A stretch of 28,069 nucleotides of DNA from CAIUKV01 sp041659105 (GCA_041659105.1 JBAZYX010000047.1:1-28069), one strand, 5' to 3'. Numbered from the stretch's first letter, positions 6,217-14,577 are shown. Translations and numbers: made by a program. The notes: a model not told the origin generated them from the sequence alone.

Positions 6217-8294
6217 CCGTCACCGGGCTCGGCCCCGCCCGCGGCGGCGAGGTCCTCTGCCGCGATGCGTCGCACCACCTCGACCAGCCGGGCGTCGGGA
6301 TCCTCGCCCCGCTCGCGGGCTTCGCGGTAGAGCTCGGCCACCACCCGCGCCGACAGGCTCGTGCCGAGTCCACCGTGGCGCTCGATCCACTGCGTCCGGA
6401 TCAGCTCGCGCTCCTCGAGGAACCCCTCGACGGCGGCGAGCTGGTCGGTCGTGGCCGGGAGGTCGAGCACGGCGTGGAAGAACGGCACCAGCGAGCCGCG
6501 ATAGTCGTGGCCGTTGTCGTCGAAGCGACCGGCGGTGACGTTGGTCGAGTTCTTCATGTCGACCAGCACCTGGAAGAACGTGGTGTTCGGCATCCACGTC
6601 ATCCCCGCGGGCACCTCGGACGCACGCGCGGTCGGGTCCAGCCACGAGGGCTGCTGGATCGCCAGCGGCGGGCCGAACAGGGCCACGCCGTCGTTGTGGT
6701 GCGTGACCATCACGTAGCGCGCACGCGCGCGGGCGGCGTCGTCGAGCGCGTGCCAGTCGTCGATGCTGTTGCACACCGCGATCAGCGAGCGGTCGACGTC
6801 GGCGCGGTCGTCGTAGAGCACGCGCTCCTTCCACTGCGAGAAGTAGGGGGTTCCGATCCAGATCGCGTAGTCGATCCCGTGGTCGACGAGGCCCTGCGTG
6901 CCGTGGTCGACGAAGGCATCCTGGCTCGACCACGACCCCAGGCTCTCGCCGAACAGGACCACCGTGGGCCGGGAGCCCTCGGGGGTCTCGGCGAGGCGAT
7001 CGCGCAACGCGGCGAAGAGCTTCCGGTAGACGTGGCGGCCGTGCTTCACCCGGTCGAGCGAGAGCACCGACGGTCGCGCCGAGTACTGGATCGAGGCCGT
7101 CGCGCAGTCGCCCCGGGTGAGGATCTCGAACGCGCCGGACGCGGCGTAGTTGAGGTAACCGGTGCCCGTCGGGCACATGATCAGCAGCCACTTCCGGTCG
7201 AACGCCCCGACCCGGTCGAGCTCGTCGATCAGCAGCCGGACGCGCGCGTCGTCGTCTGGCGCGCTCTCGAGCCCGGCATACGCGCGGATCGGCTGCCGCA
7301 CGGCCGGCTCGCCCAGCACCGCCTCGATCTGATCGGTCGTCGTGATCGTCCACACGAAACGCCGGCCCTGCTTCGACAGCGTGGCGAAGTCGACCAGGCT
7401 CTCGTGGCTGCCCGAGAGCAGCGGGTTGGGCGGCGGGATGTCGAACGCACCCTCGAAGGACGTCTCGCCGTGCTCGATGCGGCCGAGCGTGCGCTCGAGC
7501 ATCCGGCTCGCGGCCCAGCCGACACTCGCCAGGGTGGCCAGATGGCCCACGGGCTGCCACACGGTCTCGCTGCCCGGGAGGACGCGCGACACCCCGGCGG
7601 CCACGGCGGCGGCGATCCGGCGCTCCACGATGCCGATGCCGGTGAGCGCCGCGGCGGTACCCAGCCCCATGCCCAGTGCCTTCAGCCGCTCGTCGTCCGG
7701 GCCGGCCACGGGTGCGGTGGCGCTCGCCGTCTCGACGGCCTCGGCCGCGCCCGTGGCCACCGACTCGGCCCCCCGGCCCCGCAGGCGCCGAGCCAGCTCG
7801 GCCCCCATGACCGCGGCCCCGGCCGCGGCGAGCGCGGCGGGGTACCAACGATTGCGCCCCTTCCGCGCGATCTCCGTCAGCCCGATGCTCACCGCGCCGG
7901 CCGCGCCGGCGGAGCTCAGCCAGTAGCCCACCGTGCGGACCCCGGCGCGCGGCAGCGGCTCGCGCGGGCGCGGGGCGACCAGCGCCTGCACCCCCAGGCC
8001 GGCCACCATCGCGGCCGCGTCGAGTCCGAGCGTCGCACGGTTCCAGCGGGCGCGGTCACGCGCGTGGCGCGCCTCGGACCCGATCGCGAGCCAGGCGAGC
8101 GTCTGGATCGACTCCTGCACCAGCTCCGCGATCGCCGTGTTGGAGCTGAACGACAGCCCGGTGACGATCGCCTGGTCGGCGGTGGCCCGGGGCATGAGGG
8201 TCCGCTCGAAGGTGAACGGCAGGTCGGCGAGGGCAACGAGCCGCCCCGAGCGGCCCGCCGGATTCGTCAGGGCAAGGCGCGTTCTCGTTCCCAT
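6207..8294 (-). CDS. Membrane alpha/beta-hydrolase (Abhydrolase_9 with N-terminal membrane domain)
   Basis: The 695-residue protein has an N-terminal region with several hydrophobic segments (about 60-240) followed by a hydrolase domain. That domain shows LLIMCPTGTGYLNY, the nucleophile elbow FGESLGSW (Ser near 451), then IWIGTPYFSQW and MVTHHNDGVALFGPP, as in the Abhydrolase_9 family (formerly DUF2319) with its own N-terminal membrane domain. The likely reaction is ester or lipid hydrolysis at the membrane; no substrate is known. The start at 8294 keeps LPFTFERTLMPR, which fits the family N-terminus. There is no ribosome site, but CACAAT lies 6 bases upstream, suggesting a leaderless mRNA. 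It ends in a 10-base tail-to-tail overlap with the CPBP gene. Confidence 0.8.
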   Translation of the reverse strand: MGTRTRLALTNPAGRSGRLVALADLPFTFERTLMPRATADQAIVTGLSFSSNTAIAELVQESIQTLAWLAIGSEARHARDRARWNRATLGLDAAAMVAGLGVQALVAPRPREPLPRAGVRTVGYWLSSAGAAGAVSIGLTEIARKGRNRWYPAALAAAGAAVMGAELARRLRGRGAESVATGAAEAVETASATAPVAGPDDERLKALGMGLGTAAALTGIGIVERRIAAAVAAGVSRVLPGSETVWQPVGHLATLASVGWAASRMLERTLGRIEHGETSFEGAFDIPPPNPLLSGSHESLVDFATLSKQGRRFVWTITTTDQIEAVLGEPAVRQPIRAYAGLESAPDDDARVRLLIDELDRVGAFDRKWLLIMCPTGTGYLNYAASGAFEILTRGDCATASIQYSARPSVLSLDRVKHGRHVYRKLFAALRDRLAETPEGSRPTVVLFGESLGSWSSQDAFVDHGTQGLVDHGIDYAIWIGTPYFSQWKERVLYDDRADVDRSLIAVCNSIDDWHALDDAARARARYVMVTHHNDGVALFGPPLAIQQPSWLDPTARASEVPAGMTWMPNTTFFQVLVDMKNSTNVTAGRFDDNGHDYRGSLVPFFHAVLDLPATTDQLAAVEGFLEERELIRTQWIERHGGLGTSLSARVVAELYREARERGEDPDARLVEVVRRIAAEDLAAAGGAEPGDGQG

Positions 8295-8300
8295 CTCGCC

Positions 8301-8306
8301 ATTGTG
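8301..8306 (-). promoter_or_regulatory. Possible -10 box of leaderless promoter
   Basis: CACAAT on the minus strand (four of six matches to TATAAT) ends 6 bases before the ATG at 8294. It lies in the 24-base gap after the P450 gene, so the hydrolase could also be read through from that operon. Confidence 0.3.
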
Positions 8307-8318
8307 GTCAGCGGCGGA

Positions 8319-9494
8319 TCACCACTCCAGCCGGAGCCCGACGGCCTGACGGATGGCGGCGGAGAAGTGCAGGTCCACGTCGTCGGCCATGCGGTAGTCG
8401 GGGATGCGGCGGTGGAACTCCTCGATCGCCACCCGCAGCTCGAGCCGGGCCAGGTGCGAACCCAGGCAGCGGTGCGGACCGGCGCCGAAGGCCACGTGGC
8501 GGTTCTTCTCCCGGGTGAAGTCGACGGCATCGGCGTCGGGGAACTCGGTGTCGTCGGTGTCGGCCGCACCGATGATGATCACGGCGGTGTCGCCGGCCTT
8601 GATGTCGACGCCGCGGAACGTCGTGTCCTGGGCGATCACACGCGGCACCATGACCACCGGCGTCTCGGCACGGAGCAGCTCCTCCACCACCGTGTCGACG
8701 AGCGACGGGTCGTCGACGAGCGCCTGGCGACGGTCGGGGTGCTCGGCCAGGTACGCGACCATGCAGTCGAGCGTCGCGGTCACGGTGTCGAGCCCGCCGA
8801 GCATGAGCAGGTGGCACATGCCCAGCTGCTCGGCGCGGGTCAGCGGGCGACCGTCGACCTCGCCCACCGCGATCCGCGACATCAGCCCGTCGTCGGGGTT
8901 CGCCACCTTGTCGTCGAGCGCACGCTCGAAGTAGGCGTTGATCTCCGAGCCGACGCGGTCACGGATGCGCTGCGCCTCCACGGGGTCGGTGGTGTCGGGA
9001 CGGATGGTGTCGTCGCGCCACTGGAGGAACTGCCCCAGGTCGGCCTGCGACATCCCCATCAGGCGCAGGAAGATCGACGACGGCAGCGGGGTGGCGAAGT
9101 CCTCGTGGAAGTCGCACGACCCCGCGTCGGCGAAGCCGTCGATGATCTGGTTGACGAGCGCGCGCACGTCGGGCTCGAGCTCGCGCATCCGGAGGGGCGA
9201 GAACTCGGGGTCGAGCATGCGGCGGTACTTCGCGTGCTCCGGCGGATCGACCTGGAGCGGGATCAACGGGTGCTCCTGGCCGATGTTCACCGCGCCCGGC
9301 GCGGACGAGAACACCTCGGGGTGCTTCAGCGCCCACATCACGTCCTCGTACCGGCTCACGTAGATCGTGTGGTTGTCGCCACCCATCCAACCGGCTTCCC
9401 GCGTGACCGGGCACTCGGACCGGATCTGCGCGTAGGTCTCGCGCGGGTGGTCGGCGGCCTCTTGCGAATAGAGCAGTGACGAGACGTCGGTCAC
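8319..9494 (-). CDS. Cytochrome P450
   Basis: The 391-residue protein is a complete soluble bacterial P450. The I-helix motif is MLGGLDTVTATLD, the K-helix ExxR is EELLR, and the haem loop is FGAGPHRCLG with the Cys ligand near residue 341. It would hydroxylate a hydrophobic substrate using ferredoxin and ferredoxin reductase; none is encoded nearby. Substrate class (steroid, terpenoid, fatty acid) cannot be fixed from sequence. The GTG at 9494 has AGGAGG 5-6 bases upstream and overlaps the stop of the TetR gene (GTGA), so the regulator and P450 are translationally coupled. Regulation by the adjacent TetR and the operator at 10235-10270 is likely. Confidence 0.92.
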   Translation of the reverse strand: MTDVSSLLYSQEAADHPRETYAQIRSECPVTREAGWMGGDNHTIYVSRYEDVMWALKHPEVFSSAPGAVNIGQEHPLIPLQVDPPEHAKYRRMLDPEFSPLRMRELEPDVRALVNQIIDGFADAGSCDFHEDFATPLPSSIFLRLMGMSQADLGQFLQWRDDTIRPDTTDPVEAQRIRDRVGSEINAYFERALDDKVANPDDGLMSRIAVGEVDGRPLTRAEQLGMCHLLMLGGLDTVTATLDCMVAYLAEHPDRRQALVDDPSLVDTVVEELLRAETPVVMVPRVIAQDTTFRGVDIKAGDTAVIIIGAADTDDTEFPDADAVDFTREKNRHVAFGAGPHRCLGSHLARLELRVAIEEFHRRIPDYRMADDVDLHFSAAIRQAVGLRLEW

Positions 9495-10186
9495 GGTTCC
9501 TCCTTGGGCGGAGCGTGGGAGATCGGAGCGGAGTGGGACACGCGCAGGGCGCGTCCGCAGAACTGCCACAGGTACTCGGCCCGGTCGCGCGGCTCGACGC
9601 GCTCGAACGAGAGGTCGTGGATGCCGTCGAGCACGAGCGAGAACACCGTCGCCGCGTCGCGCGCCGGATCGGCGCTCTCGACCGCGCCGACGCGCGCGGC
9701 GCCGTCGATGGCGTGCTCGATCACGGCGACGATGGGGGCCAGCGCGGCGCGCAGGTCGTCGGGGCGCTCCTGGGAGAGGCGGCGGTGCTCGGAGACGAGC
9801 ACGCGCGTGTACCCCTCCGCGCCGGGCAGCGTGCACAGCTCGAACAGGCCGGTCACCGCGGCCCGGATCCGGTCGGCGTGGGTCGCGTGCGCGTCGACCC
9901 GCTCGGCGAAGATCTCGGCGCCGATGCGGGAGTCCTCGGCGAGGAGGGCGACGAGCAGGTCGTCCTTCCCGGCGAAGCAGCGGTAGAAGCCCTTCAGCGA
10001 CGAGCCCGCGCGAGCCGCGACCTCGTGCACGGTGAAGCCGGCACTCTGGCGTTCGTTGGCGAGGTCGCGCGCGGCCTCCACCAGCTGCTCGGCCCGCTCC
10101 GCCACGACCGGTCGCTCCCCGGGGCCGGGGAACCGCAACGGGCGGGCGCTCGCTTGCGCAGGCTCGGGGAACGGCTCGGAGAACAT
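9491..10186 (-). CDS. TetR-family transcriptional regulator (with P450)
   Basis: The 231-residue protein has a TetR DNA-binding domain at about residues 30-80 (FTVHEVAARAGSSLKGFYRCFAGKDDLL), preceded by an unusually long proline-rich N-terminal extension. The C-terminal two-thirds is the variable ligand-binding and dimer domain, so the inducer is not predictable. The ATG at 10186 has GGAG 4 bases upstream. An in-frame GTG at 10204 is the alternative. It overlaps the P450 start by 4 nt and is divergent from another TetR gene at 10271 across an 84-bp gap containing two palindromic boxes. It probably represses its own operon and perhaps the opposite one. Confidence 0.85.
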   Translation of the reverse strand: MFSEPFPEPAQASARPLRFPGPGERPVVAERAEQLVEAARDLANERQSAGFTVHEVAARAGSSLKGFYRCFAGKDDLLVALLAEDSRIGAEIFAERVDAHATHADRIRAAVTGLFELCTLPGAEGYTRVLVSEHRRLSQERPDDLRAALAPIVAVIEHAIDGAARVGAVESADPARDAATVFSLVLDGIHDLSFERVEPRDRAEYLWQFCGRALRVSHSAPISHAPPKEEP

Positions 10187-10234
10187 CGTTCTCCATTGTG
10201 CCACGTCCGGGTGGTGACCGCCTCCGCGCTCGGT

Positions 10235-10270
10235 GTTGACAGTGTCTACCGATTCGTAGACACTGTCTAC
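10235..10270. promoter_or_regulatory. Double TetR-type operator overlapping divergent promoters
   Basis: Two 15-bp boxes, GTTGACAGTGTCTAC (10235-10249) and GTAGACACTGTCTAC (10256-10270), each a 7-1-7 palindrome (the first with one mismatch), have centres 21 bp apart, two DNA turns. Together they also form a perfect 12-6-12 inverted repeat (10238-10267). On the plus strand TTGACA (10236-10241) and GACACT (10259-10264) are 17 bp apart. The minus strand shows the mirror set, TAGACA and GACACT, also 17 bp apart. The plus-strand gene starts at 10271, directly after the element, so its mRNA would be leaderless. Binding by one or both flanking TetR proteins would block both promoters. Confidence 0.75.
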
Positions 10271-10915
10271 ATGACTGCCGTGGCCCGGCCCGTCGACACC
10301 CGGGAGCAGCTGCTCCTCGCCGCCGAAGGGCTGGTGGACGAGCGGGGCCCCTCGGGCGTGTCGCTGCGGGAGGTCGCCCGGCGCGTGGGCGTGTCGCACG
10401 GGGCGCCGCTGCGCCACTTCGCGAGCCTCTCCGACCTCCTCACCGCGGTCGCGACCGAGGGGTTCCGGCTGCTCGTCGCCGGCGTGGACGCTGCGATGGC
10501 GACGGCCGAGCCGACCGGACGTGCCCGGCTCGCCGGGGCCGGCCGCGGCTACGTCGACTGCGCGACCGTCCGACCGGGGCTGTTCGCGCTCATGTTCCGC
10601 CGCGACCTGCTCGCACCCGACGACCCCGAGCTCCGCACCGCGAGCTGGGCCGCGTTCGCGCAGCTGACGACCGCGATCGAGGCCGCCCAAGCCGACGGCT
10701 GGCATCCCGACGAGTCGACCGCGCTGTTGGCGGGCGCGACGTGGGCCGGCGTGCACGGGATCGCGGTGCTGTGGTCGCAGGGAGCCATGCAGCCACCGAC
10801 CGGCAACACCGACCTCGACGGCCAGCTCGCCGTCCTGTTCCGCACCCTCGCCCTTCCCGACGGCCCCGGCCCACGCCCGACCGGTGCCCCCAACCCGAGA
10901 GGCGGTACGCCGTGA
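10271..10915 (+). CDS. TetR-family transcriptional regulator (WHG domain, with carotenoid oxygenase)
   Basis: The 214-residue protein has a TetR helix-turn-helix at about residues 28-55 (VSLREVARRVGVSHGAPLRHFASLSDLL, given in part as VSLREVARRVGVSHG). Its C-terminal domain contains TWAGVHGIAVLWSQGAM, the signature of the TetR WHG ligand-binding domain. The ATG at 10271 directly follows the operator and has no ribosome site, fitting a leaderless mRNA. Its TGA overlaps the GTG of the carotenoid oxygenase gene (GTGA), so regulator and enzyme are translationally coupled. It is unlike the opposite TetR in its C-terminal domain, so the two may sense different ligands. Confidence 0.88.
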   Translation: MTAVARPVDTREQLLLAAEGLVDERGPSGVSLREVARRVGVSHGAPLRHFASLSDLLTAVATEGFRLLVAGVDAAMATAEPTGRARLAGAGRGYVDCATVRPGLFALMFRRDLLAPDDPELRTASWAAFAQLTTAIEAAQADGWHPDESTALLAGATWAGVHGIAVLWSQGAMQPPTGNTDLDGQLAVLFRTLALPDGPGPRPTGAPNPRGGTP

Positions 10916-12264
10916 GCACCAACCCGTACCTCGAGGGCAACTTCGCCCCGATCGAGCACGAGACCACCGCGTTCGACGTGCCCGTCACCGGCATGCTGCC
11001 GGAGGAGCTCGACGGCCGCTACCTGCGCATCGGACCCAACCCGGTCGGTCCGATCGACCCGGCCACGCACCACTGGTTCACCGGCACCGGCATGGTGCAC
11101 GGCGTGCGCCTGCGCGGCGGAAAGGCCGACTGGTACCGGAGCCGGTACGTGCGCTCCGACCGCGTCACGGAGGCGATGGGCTGGCCGACGGTTCCCGGGC
11201 CGCGCCACGGGATGGGCGACGGCACCGCGAACACCAACGTGATCGAGCACGCCGGCCGCACGCTCGCGATCGTGGAGGCCGGCGGGCTCCCCGTCGCGCT
11301 GACCGACGAGCTGGACACGGTCGAGCGCACCGACTTCGACGCCACCCTGCCCGGGTCGTTCACCGCGCACCCCAAGCGCGACCCGGCGACGGGCGAGCTC
11401 CACGCGGTCGTCTACTCCTGGGAGTGGGACTTCATCCAGTACGTGGTCGTCGGAGTCGACGGACGGGTCCGACGCACGGTCGATGTGCCCGTCCCCGGCA
11501 AGCCGATGGTGCACGACTGCGCGATCACCGAGACGCAGGTCGCGTTGCTCGACCTGCCGTGCCACTTCGACCTCGACCTCGCGTTGGAGGGCCGGCCCTT
11601 CCCGTACCGGTGGAACGAGGCGTACGCGGCGCGCGTGGGGCTGCTCCCCCGCGACGGCGACGCCGCGGACGTGCGGTGGTGCGAGCTCGAGGAGCCCGGC
11701 TACGTGTTCCACCCGCTCAACGCGTACGACGCCGACGACGGCACCGTCGTACTCGACGTCGTGCGCCATCCCGCGATGTTCAAGACCGACTTCAACGGCC
11801 CCGCGGAAGGCCCGACCCGGCTCGAGCGCTGGGTGTGCGACCCGACGAGCGGAAAGGTCCACGCCGACGTGCTCTCCGACGTGTCCCAGGAGTTCCCCCG
11901 CCACGACGAGCGGCTCCTCGGGCGTCGGCACCGGTACGGCTACGGCGCCGCGTTCGAGCCCGACCCCGACGGCGGCATCCGGCTCGGGTCCCTCCTCAAG
12001 CACGACGTCGAGCGCGTCACCACCGAGGTCCACGACGTCGGCCCGGCGCGGGCGGCGATGGAGCCCGTGTTCGTGCCGCGCCACGCGGGCGCGGCGGAGG
12101 ACGAGGGCTGGGTGCTCACGTACGTGCACGACGCGCAGCGCGACGCGTGCGACGTTGTGGTGCTCGACGCCCAGGACTTCGCCGGCGACCCCGTGGCCAC
12201 CGTGCACCTCCCGGTGCGCGTGCCGTTCGGCTTCCACGGCAACTGGGTGCCGAGTCAGGCGTAG
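10912..12264 (+). CDS. Carotenoid-cleavage/lignostilbene-type dioxygenase (RPE65 family)
   Basis: The 450-residue protein is a full-length non-haem iron oxygenase of the carotenoid-cleavage family. The four histidine iron ligands are present in the expected contexts: FTAHPKRD, MVHDCAIT, FHPLNAYD and, at the C-terminus, FGFHGNW. The N-terminal DGRYLRIGPNPVGP and HHWFTGTGMVHGV match the family entrance. It would cleave a conjugated C=C bond with O2, in a carotenoid, apocarotenoid or stilbene; the substrate is not determined by sequence. The GTG at 10912 overlaps the TetR stop by 4 nt, with GAGAGGCGG a few bases upstream. The 3' end overlaps the converging small membrane protein by 10 bases. Confidence 0.92.
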   Translation: MSTNPYLEGNFAPIEHETTAFDVPVTGMLPEELDGRYLRIGPNPVGPIDPATHHWFTGTGMVHGVRLRGGKADWYRSRYVRSDRVTEAMGWPTVPGPRHGMGDGTANTNVIEHAGRTLAIVEAGGLPVALTDELDTVERTDFDATLPGSFTAHPKRDPATGELHAVVYSWEWDFIQYVVVGVDGRVRRTVDVPVPGKPMVHDCAITETQVALLDLPCHFDLDLALEGRPFPYRWNEAYAARVGLLPRDGDAADVRWCELEEPGYVFHPLNAYDADDGTVVLDVVRHPAMFKTDFNGPAEGPTRLERWVCDPTSGKVHADVLSDVSQEFPRHDERLLGRRHRYGYGAAFEPDPDGGIRLGSLLKHDVERVTTEVHDVGPARAAMEPVFVPRHAGAAEDEGWVLTYVHDAQRDACDVVVLDAQDFAGDPVATVHLPVRVPFGFHGNWVPSQA

Positions 12265-12545
12265 GCGCTCCGGTCACGGCGGGCCTTGGCACCGCCCGTG
12301 TACGTGGTCAGGTCGACGACGAACGCGAAGATCACGATGAACCAGCCGAACCCGGTGACGCCTCGCACCGGCGCGTAGGCCACCGCCCACGCGAGCGTCG
12401 TCCAGGGCAGGAAGAAGAACCCGAGCAGCGGGACCCAGAACGAGCCGAACGCGGCGTCCATCCGAGGGTTGTCGAACAGCCAGAGGAGGAAGATCGCGAG
12501 ACGGGGCGAGACCGCCGCCGCCAGGAAGACGATGCAACCGCACAT
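12255..12545 (-). CDS. Small conserved membrane protein, function unknown
   Basis: The 96-residue protein has three hydrophobic segments (about 4-28, 38-60 and 66-84) and a basic C-terminal tail, GAKARRDRSAYA. It starts MCGCIVFLAAAVSPR and includes FFFLPWTTLAWAVAY. I recognise the style of a small actinobacterial membrane protein but cannot name a family. The ATG at 12545 has no ribosome site; TACGCT ends 6 bases upstream, suggesting a leaderless mRNA. It is divergent from the LOG-family gene, with only 38 bases between start codons, and converges with the carotenoid oxygenase gene. Confidence 0.7.
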   Translation of the reverse strand: MCGCIVFLAAAVSPRLAIFLLWLFDNPRMDAAFGSFWVPLLGFFFLPWTTLAWAVAYAPVRGVTGFGWFIVIFAFVVDLTTYTGGAKARRDRSAYA

Positions 12546-12551
12546 GGGAGC

Positions 12552-12575
12552 AGCGTAGGTCACCGGCCGTAGATT
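12552..12575. promoter_or_regulatory. Back-to-back -10 boxes of two leaderless promoters
   Basis: TACGCT on the minus strand (12552-12557) is 6 bases from the ATG at 12545. TAGATT on the plus strand (12570-12575) is 8 bases from the ATG at 12584. Neither gene has a ribosome site. The two -10 boxes are only 12 bases apart, so the promoters overlap fully and the polymerases would exclude each other. Confidence 0.5.
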
Positions 12576-12583
12576 GCGCCCCG

Positions 12584-13159
12584 ATGATCTGCGTCTTCGC
12601 CGGCTCGGCCCGCGGCGTCTCCGAATCCGACCTCGCGCTCGCCGCCCGGGTCGGCGCCGCGCTCGCCGCGAGCGGCACGCCGGTCGTGTACGGAGGGGGC
12701 AGCACCGGGTGCATGGGCGCGATGGCCGACGCCGCACTCGACGCCGGCGCGCACGTCGTCGGGGTGATCCCCCGCGGCCTGTTCCACCGCGAGGAGGTGC
12801 ACCAGGGTGTCGACCTCGTCGAGGTCGAGTCGCTCCACGAGCGCAAGCAGGTCATGCTCGAGCTCGCGAACGCGTTCGTGGTGCTCCCCGGCGGGCTCGG
12901 CACGCTCGACGAGGTCGGCGAGGTGCTCACCTGGGCCCAGCTCGGGATCCACGCGAAGCCGACCGTCTTCGTCGATCCCGACGGGTTCTGGGCGGGTCTG
13001 CTCGCGTGGATCGACACCGCCGTCGAGCGCGGCTACGTCCCGGCACCGAGCCGCGACTTCTTCACCACCGTCCCCGACGCCGACGGGGTGCTCCCGGCGA
13101 TCGCCGGCTTCGCCCCGCCCCCGGCGGTGCGCGGCCCCCTCTCGCGTGAGCAGACCTAG
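12584..13159 (+). CDS. LOG-family nucleotide 5'-monophosphate phosphoribohydrolase (TIGR00730)
   Basis: The 191-residue Rossmann-fold protein shows the LOG-family signature: VYGGGSTGCMGAMADAAL early and VVLPGGLGTLDEVGEVLTW later, containing PGGxGTxxE. Family members release the base from cytokinin ribotides or from AMP and related nucleotides; in actinobacteria this can yield cytokinin-like adenines or serve nucleotide salvage. The start MICVFAGSARGVSE is the usual N-terminus, in which ICVF(C/A)GS binds the nucleotide. It has its own leaderless-type promoter. The stop shares the tetranucleotide CTAG with the stop of the converging amidohydrolase. Confidence 0.88.
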   Translation: MICVFAGSARGVSESDLALAARVGAALAASGTPVVYGGGSTGCMGAMADAALDAGAHVVGVIPRGLFHREEVHQGVDLVEVESLHERKQVMLELANAFVVLPGGLGTLDEVGEVLTWAQLGIHAKPTVFVDPDGFWAGLLAWIDTAVERGYVPAPSRDFFTTVPDADGVLPAIAGFAPPPAVRGPLSREQT

Positions 13160-14439
13160 CGGTTGTCCTCGACCTTGATGTCGCGCAGCATCGCGGCGGT
13201 GGTGCCCTTCTCGACCCGCGTCTTGCGGCCCTTGTGCTGGCTGATGTCGACGTCGGCCGCCTTCGCCCGCAGCGCCCCCACCGTGCTCTCCTCCCGCGGC
13301 ATCACCGAGAACGGATCGAAGCTGTAGATGCGCATCGCGTTGAGGTGCGTCATCAGGTCGATCTCGTCGTCGGGCACGCCGTCGAGGCTCTTCATGAGCC
13401 GCTCGGGTGACGTGGGCCACGTGCAGTCGGAGTGGGGGTAGTCGCACTCCCAGGTGATCGAGTGGAGGCCGACGTCGTGGCGGTTCTTCACGCCGGACAC
13501 GTCGTCGATGAAGCAGGTCACGACGCGCTCCTGGAACAGCTGGCTCGGGAGCTGGTCGCCGAAGTCCTGGCCGGTCCACGCCTTGTGGTGCTCGTACGTG
13601 TAGTCGATGCGCTCGAGGAAGTACGGGATCCAGCCGATCCCGCCCTCGGACATCGCGACCTTGAACGTCGGGAACTTGCGCAGCACGGGCGAGAAGATGA
13701 GGTCGGCGGCGGCCTGGACCAGGTTGACCGGCTGGAGCGCGATCAGCACGTCCATCGGCGCGTCGTCGGCGGTGACCACCAGCTGCGACGACGAGCCGAT
13801 GTGCATCTGCACGACGGTCTGGGTGTCCTCGCACGCGGCCCAGAACGGGTCCCAGTGGTCGGAGTGCAGGCTCGGCAGCCCGAGGTGCGCCGGGTTCTCC
13901 GAGAAGGTCACCGAGTGGCAGCCCTTGGCGGCGATGCGGTGCACCTCCGTCGCCATCAGCTCGGGGTCCCAGATCGGGACGAGGCAGTTCGCGATGAACC
14001 GGCCGGGGTACTGGCCGCACCACTCGTCGATGTGCCAGTCGTTGTAGGCCTGCAGCAGCGCGAGCGCCATGTCCTTGTCGGGCGTCATCTGGAACTGCCG
14101 GCCGGCGAAGCCCGGCCACGACGGGAAGTTCAGCGACGCGAGCACGCCGTTCGCGTCCATGTCGCGCACCCGCGCGTGCACGTCGTAGCAGCCCTTGCGC
14201 ATGTCGCTGAACGCGGCGGGCTCCAGGCCGTAGTCCTCCGGCGGGCGGCCGACCACGGCGTTGAGCCCGACGCTCTGGGACAGGTTGCCCAGGTACTCCC
14301 ACGCCTCGGTGCCGTCGTCGCGCACGATCAGCTTCGGCGCGAGGTCCTCGTACTTCTTCGGGACCCGCCCCACGAACACGTCGGGCGGCTCGACGATGTG
14401 GTCGTCGACACTGACCAGGATCAAGTCCTCGATCTGCAC
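13156..14439 (-). CDS. Metal-dependent amidohydrolase (amidohydrolase_2, DxH type)
   Basis: The 427-residue protein belongs to the amidohydrolase_2 group that includes ACMSD and gamma-resorcylate decarboxylase. The first metal motif is Asp12-x-His14 (SVDDHIVEPP), not the His-x-His of classical amidohydrolases. Later ligands are probably His in QMHIGSS and Asp in ECDYPHSD. It may be a hydrolase or a non-oxidative decarboxylase of a ring carboxylate; the reaction is uncertain. The GTG at 14439 has GAGGAGGGGG about 7 bases upstream. A charged C-terminal tail (HKGRKTRVEKG) extends beyond the barrel. It resembles the shorter protein at 22078-23253, so the window has two paralogues. Divergent from the SDR at 14590. 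Confidence 0.85.
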   Translation of the reverse strand: MQIEDLILVSVDDHIVEPPDVFVGRVPKKYEDLAPKLIVRDDGTEAWEYLGNLSQSVGLNAVVGRPPEDYGLEPAAFSDMRKGCYDVHARVRDMDANGVLASLNFPSWPGFAGRQFQMTPDKDMALALLQAYNDWHIDEWCGQYPGRFIANCLVPIWDPELMATEVHRIAAKGCHSVTFSENPAHLGLPSLHSDHWDPFWAACEDTQTVVQMHIGSSSQLVVTADDAPMDVLIALQPVNLVQAAADLIFSPVLRKFPTFKVAMSEGGIGWIPYFLERIDYTYEHHKAWTGQDFGDQLPSQLFQERVVTCFIDDVSGVKNRHDVGLHSITWECDYPHSDCTWPTSPERLMKSLDGVPDDEIDLMTHLNAMRIYSFDPFSVMPREESTVGALRAKAADVDISQHKGRKTRVEKGTTAAMLRDIKVEDNR

Positions 14440-14555
14440 TGGTTCCCCCTCCTCGTCCGACACCGCGCCGAGTCGGCGGCGCGCGGACTCCTGGCGCGAC
14501 GTTGCCACATGCACGTCGCTCGGGCCAGCAAAGCCGCCCGGGCGCACCGGGGACA

Positions 14556-14569
14556 GGGCCCAAAGTCCC
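14556..14569. promoter_or_regulatory. Possible DosR/NarL-type box
   Basis: GGGCCCAAAGTCCC on the plus strand, matching the box at 4895-4908 in 12 of 14 bases. It lies in the 150-bp gap between the divergent amidohydrolase and SDR genes. Relative to the SDR it is centred only about 27 bases before the predicted transcription start, which is unusually close for an activator. It could instead serve the amidohydrolase. Confidence 0.3.
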
Positions 14570-14577
14570 AATGGGGA

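Noticed and set aside
5682..9479. Plus-strand open frame of 1265 codons across the hydrolase and P450 region
   Set aside because: It runs antisense to two genes with clear motifs, has Arg/Gly/Ala-rich sequence without any domain, and is expected from the absence of AT-rich stops in very GC-rich DNA.
10187..10204. GTG at 10204 as the start of the left TetR
   Set aside because: In frame, but without a ribosome site. The ATG at 10186 has GGAG at usable spacing. Kept only as an alternative.
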